64,000 bases of DNA from Aquipluma nitroreducens (GTDB lineage Bacteria; Bacteroidota; Bacteroidia; Bacteroidales; Prolixibacteraceae), in contig NZ_AP018694.1 of the NCBI RefSeq assembly GCF_009689585.1, forward strand, positions 4,393,501 through 4,457,500, read 5' to 3'. The translations under genes and the position numbers were made by a program. The notes below the pieces were generated by a model. That model was not told the origin of the DNA and made no database searches. It saw only the letters and a list, made by a program, of their open reading frames with translations. Of the stretch, positions 62,176 through 64,000 are shown one piece after another (position 1 is the first letter of the stretch; each line of letters begins with the position of its first letter).

Positions 62176-62550
62176 ATGAAAATAAAAAGTAAACTTATTG
62201 CTGCACTGATTGCCCTTTTGTTGTTCGGCTGTATCAATATGGCTCCTGAAAAGCTTGATGAAAACCCGGAACAACCAGGATGCACGCCTCAATTTCCTGA
62301 CATGAATGTGACCTACAATAACTATGTAAAAAAAATTATTACACGCTATTGCATCACATGTCATCAGGGAGGTAATTCTCCCGGGCCCGGAAATTTTTCG
62401 ACCTACAACGGAGTTCGGATTTACGCCGATTTCTTCGCTGTCCGGGTTATTCAGGATCGCGCTGATATGCCACAGGGAAACGCACCTCTTCCAAAATATG
62501 TAAGAGATTCGTTGAATATCTGGATTAATAACTGCTCACCCGAAAATTAA
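62176..62550 (+). CDS. c-type cytochrome lipoprotein
   Basis: 124 residues from the ATG at 62176. Lipobox LLLFGC near residue 20. Haem motif CITCHQGG (CxxCH) around residue 60 and a methionine in DRADMPQGN as a possible axial ligand. A small monohaem cytochrome fold is likely, in the periplasm or on the outer membrane. It lies between CHRD and YceI genes. Confidence 0.85.
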   Translation: MKIKSKLIAALIALLLFGCINMAPEKLDENPEQPGCTPQFPDMNVTYNNYVKKIITRYCITCHQGGNSPGPGNFSTYNGVRIYADFFAVRVIQDRADMPQGNAPLPKYVRDSLNIWINNCSPEN

Positions 62551-62562
62551 TAAACAAAACTT

Positions 62563-63141
62563 ATGAAGACTTTGATAACGATCATCATGCTTATTGTGAG
62601 CTGTGCAGTTCAGGCACAGATAGTTACATCGCGTAATGCGAAGCTTAGTTTTTTTTCAGAAGCCCCAATTGAAAACATCAGTGCTGAAAGCAATACGGGA
62701 GTTTCAGCACTGGATCTGTCAACTAAAAGCGTCTATTTTAAGGTTTCAATGCGCTCTTTTCTATTTAAAAAAAGTTTGATGCAAGAGCATTTTAATGAGA
62801 ATTACATGGAAAGCGACAAGTATCCGTACGCCGAGTTTAACGGAAAAATAAATGAACCGATCGATCTCACGAAGGAAGGAATCTACCCGGTGACCGTTCA
62901 GGGAGACCTGAACATTCATGGTGTGACTAAAAACTACAATGTAAAAGCAGAACTGAAAGTGAGGGGAGGAGAAATTACGGCAAACTCTACCTTTCCGGTT
63001 AAACTGGCCGATCATGGCATTAAGATTCCGCGTTTGGTCATAAAGAATATTGCTGAAATTGTGCAGGTCACTGTTGCAGCTCAATATAAAGCGGAATCAA
63101 AAGAAGCCGCTCAAAGTTATTCGTCACCGAAAAAAAAATAA
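62563..63141 (+). CDS. YceI family protein
   Basis: 192 residues with a signal peptide (MKTLITIIMLIVSCAVQA, about 1-18). YceI signature: VSMRSFLFKKSLMQEHFNENYMESDKYPYAEFNGKI and VTVQGDLNIHGVTKNYNVKAEL. YceI proteins bind isoprenoid quinones or polyprenyl lipids in a lipocalin-like barrel. Starts 12 bp after the cytochrome. Confidence 0.92.
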   Translation: MKTLITIIMLIVSCAVQAQIVTSRNAKLSFFSEAPIENISAESNTGVSALDLSTKSVYFKVSMRSFLFKKSLMQEHFNENYMESDKYPYAEFNGKINEPIDLTKEGIYPVTVQGDLNIHGVTKNYNVKAELKVRGGEITANSTFPVKLADHGIKIPRLVIKNIAEIVQVTVAAQYKAESKEAAQSYSSPKKK

Positions 63142-63160
63142 CAGCACTAATCGATACACC

Positions 63161-64000
63161 ATGAGAACATTTCCACTATTAATATTATTTGTATTTGTTT
63201 GCAGCCTTTCGCTAATGGCTCAAAATGATTTAAGCAAAATGTTTGACGAACCAGTTCAGGCTAAAGAGCATATTCCGGTAACTGCAACCTTTAAGTCGCC
63301 GCAAATCATCAACGGGCAATCCAATGAAACAATGCACAAACACGATTTGCTTTTTGTGGTGATGCACCGGTTTGGTGACATTGCAGGAAGCTACGGGGGA
63401 ATGCAAACCTTTTATGGACTGGATAATTCTTCAGATATCCTTATTGGTTTTGATTATGGTATTTCCGATCGGTGGAGTTTTGGCATCGGAAGAACCAAAG
63501 GCGCGCCGAATGGTACGAATACCAGCCAGAAGCAATTGTTCTATTTGAAAACCAAGTATAGGCTATTGAGGCAATCAATTGATAATAGCATACCTTTTTC
63601 GGTAACTTTATTCGGTAACAGTGTTACCTCGGGAATGGACAGGCTGAACCTGATTACCTCCGACGCTGATTTTCAAAAATTCTCCGACCGGATGAGCTCT
63701 GTTACGCAGGTCATTATTGCCCGGAAATTCAACGATAACTTCTCACTTGCCTTGTTGCCAACTTATGTCCGGAGGAATTATGTATCCTATATGGACATGA
63801 ATAACCTTTACGGGCTGGGAATTGGCGGACGGCTGAAAGTGACGCACCGGATGACTGTTGTTGCCGATTATTTTTTGAGTTTCAGAAGTCAGGAGAGCAA
63901 AGATTATTTCCTTCAGCAAAGTGGATTCAGGTTTTACAATCCTCTTGGAATTGGCCTTGAAATGGAAACAGGCGGACATGTCTTTAATTTCATTTTTACC
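63161..64000 (+). CDS. DUF5777-like beta-barrel protein, truncated by the window end
   Basis: 280 codons visible without a stop. Signal peptide (about 1-21, VCSLSLMAQ), then FKSPQIINGQSNETMHKHDLLFVVMHRFGDIAGSYGGMQTFYGLDNSSDILIGFDYGISDRWSFGIGRT, typical of the DUF5777 outer-membrane barrel linked with YceI and cytochromes. Only the C-terminal end is missing. Confidence 0.82.
   Translation, partial: MRTFPLLILFVFVCSLSLMAQNDLSKMFDEPVQAKEHIPVTATFKSPQIINGQSNETMHKHDLLFVVMHRFGDIAGSYGGMQTFYGLDNSSDILIGFDYGISDRWSFGIGRTKGAPNGTNTSQKQLFYLKTKYRLLRQSIDNSIPFSVTLFGNSVTSGMDRLNLITSDADFQKFSDRMSSVTQVIIARKFNDNFSLALLPTYVRRNYVSYMDMNNLYGLGIGGRLKVTHRMTVVADYFLSFRSQESKDYFLQQSGFRFYNPLGIGLEMETGGHVFNFIFT

Noticed and set aside
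1-64000. tRNA, rRNA or riboswitch genes
   Set aside because: No cloverleaf, conserved rRNA segment or known aptamer pattern could be recognised by eye; a covariance-model scan would be decisive.

Overview
The window is chromosomal DNA from a member of the Bacteroidota, most like the Marinilabiliales/Prolixibacteraceae on general grounds. Signs are TAnnTTTG-type promoter boxes, type IX secretion (T9SS) C-terminal sorting domains, an acyl-ACP thioesterase, DUF2027-Smr and DUF3667 proteins, and ABC-F and endonuclease III genes typical of the phylum. No rRNA, tRNA or CRISPR array was found.

Layout. (1) 0.2-6.1 kb, minus strand: the C5 haem pathway hemA-hemC-hemD-hemB-hemL, with a small membrane protein upstream. 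(2) 6.4-27.6 kb: housekeeping genes. These include a DUF47/PiT phosphate pair, queA, DUF2027-Smr, map, an acyl-ACP thioesterase, miaA, smpB, an aminotransferase, a GroES-like protein, a PadR-PspC-PspC envelope-stress-type operon, an S41 protease, pnuC with a NadR-type kinase, cysE, a Crp-like regulator, lpxA and a THUMP-domain rRNA methyltransferase. (3) 27.6-46 kb: an accessory region. Nearly all its genes are on the minus strand and unrelated (VOC, DUF3667, glutamine cyclotransferase, hydrolase, SnoaL, a 973-residue ELWxxDGT T9SS protein, a 997-residue metallophosphoesterase-NTPase, small secreted and unknown proteins). They are separated by repeat-rich spacers: REP-like hairpins, two truncated RAYT transposase starts, a conserved 19-nt core after three different stop codons, a 21-bp minisatellite, and an IS66 element inserted precisely inside an IS3-family element. 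(4) 46.4-52 kb: aroE, an ABC-F ATPase, nth, a 56-residue 2[4Fe-4S] ferredoxin, a tiny T9SS protein and a sugar isomerase-like protein. (5) 52.4-61 kb, plus strand: a redox module. A candidate sigma-54 promoter precedes a substrate-binding/GcvH-like fusion, a HybA-like four-cluster ferredoxin, an NrfD/HybB-like membrane protein and a second membrane-anchored GcvH-like protein. A terminator follows, then a histidine kinase with periplasmic haem-c motifs, a sigma-54-activating response regulator and an archaemetzincin. (6) 61.6-64 kb: a CHRD lipoprotein, a c-type cytochrome lipoprotein, a YceI protein and a DUF5777-like beta-barrel protein cut by the window end.

The most interesting parts are the redox module of region 5, which has no catalytic subunit and carries H-protein-like domains in which the lipoyl lysine is displaced, and the accessory region 3 with its candidate single-gene defence protein and mosaic of recombining spacers. 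All functional statements are from reading motifs by eye; no database search was possible.
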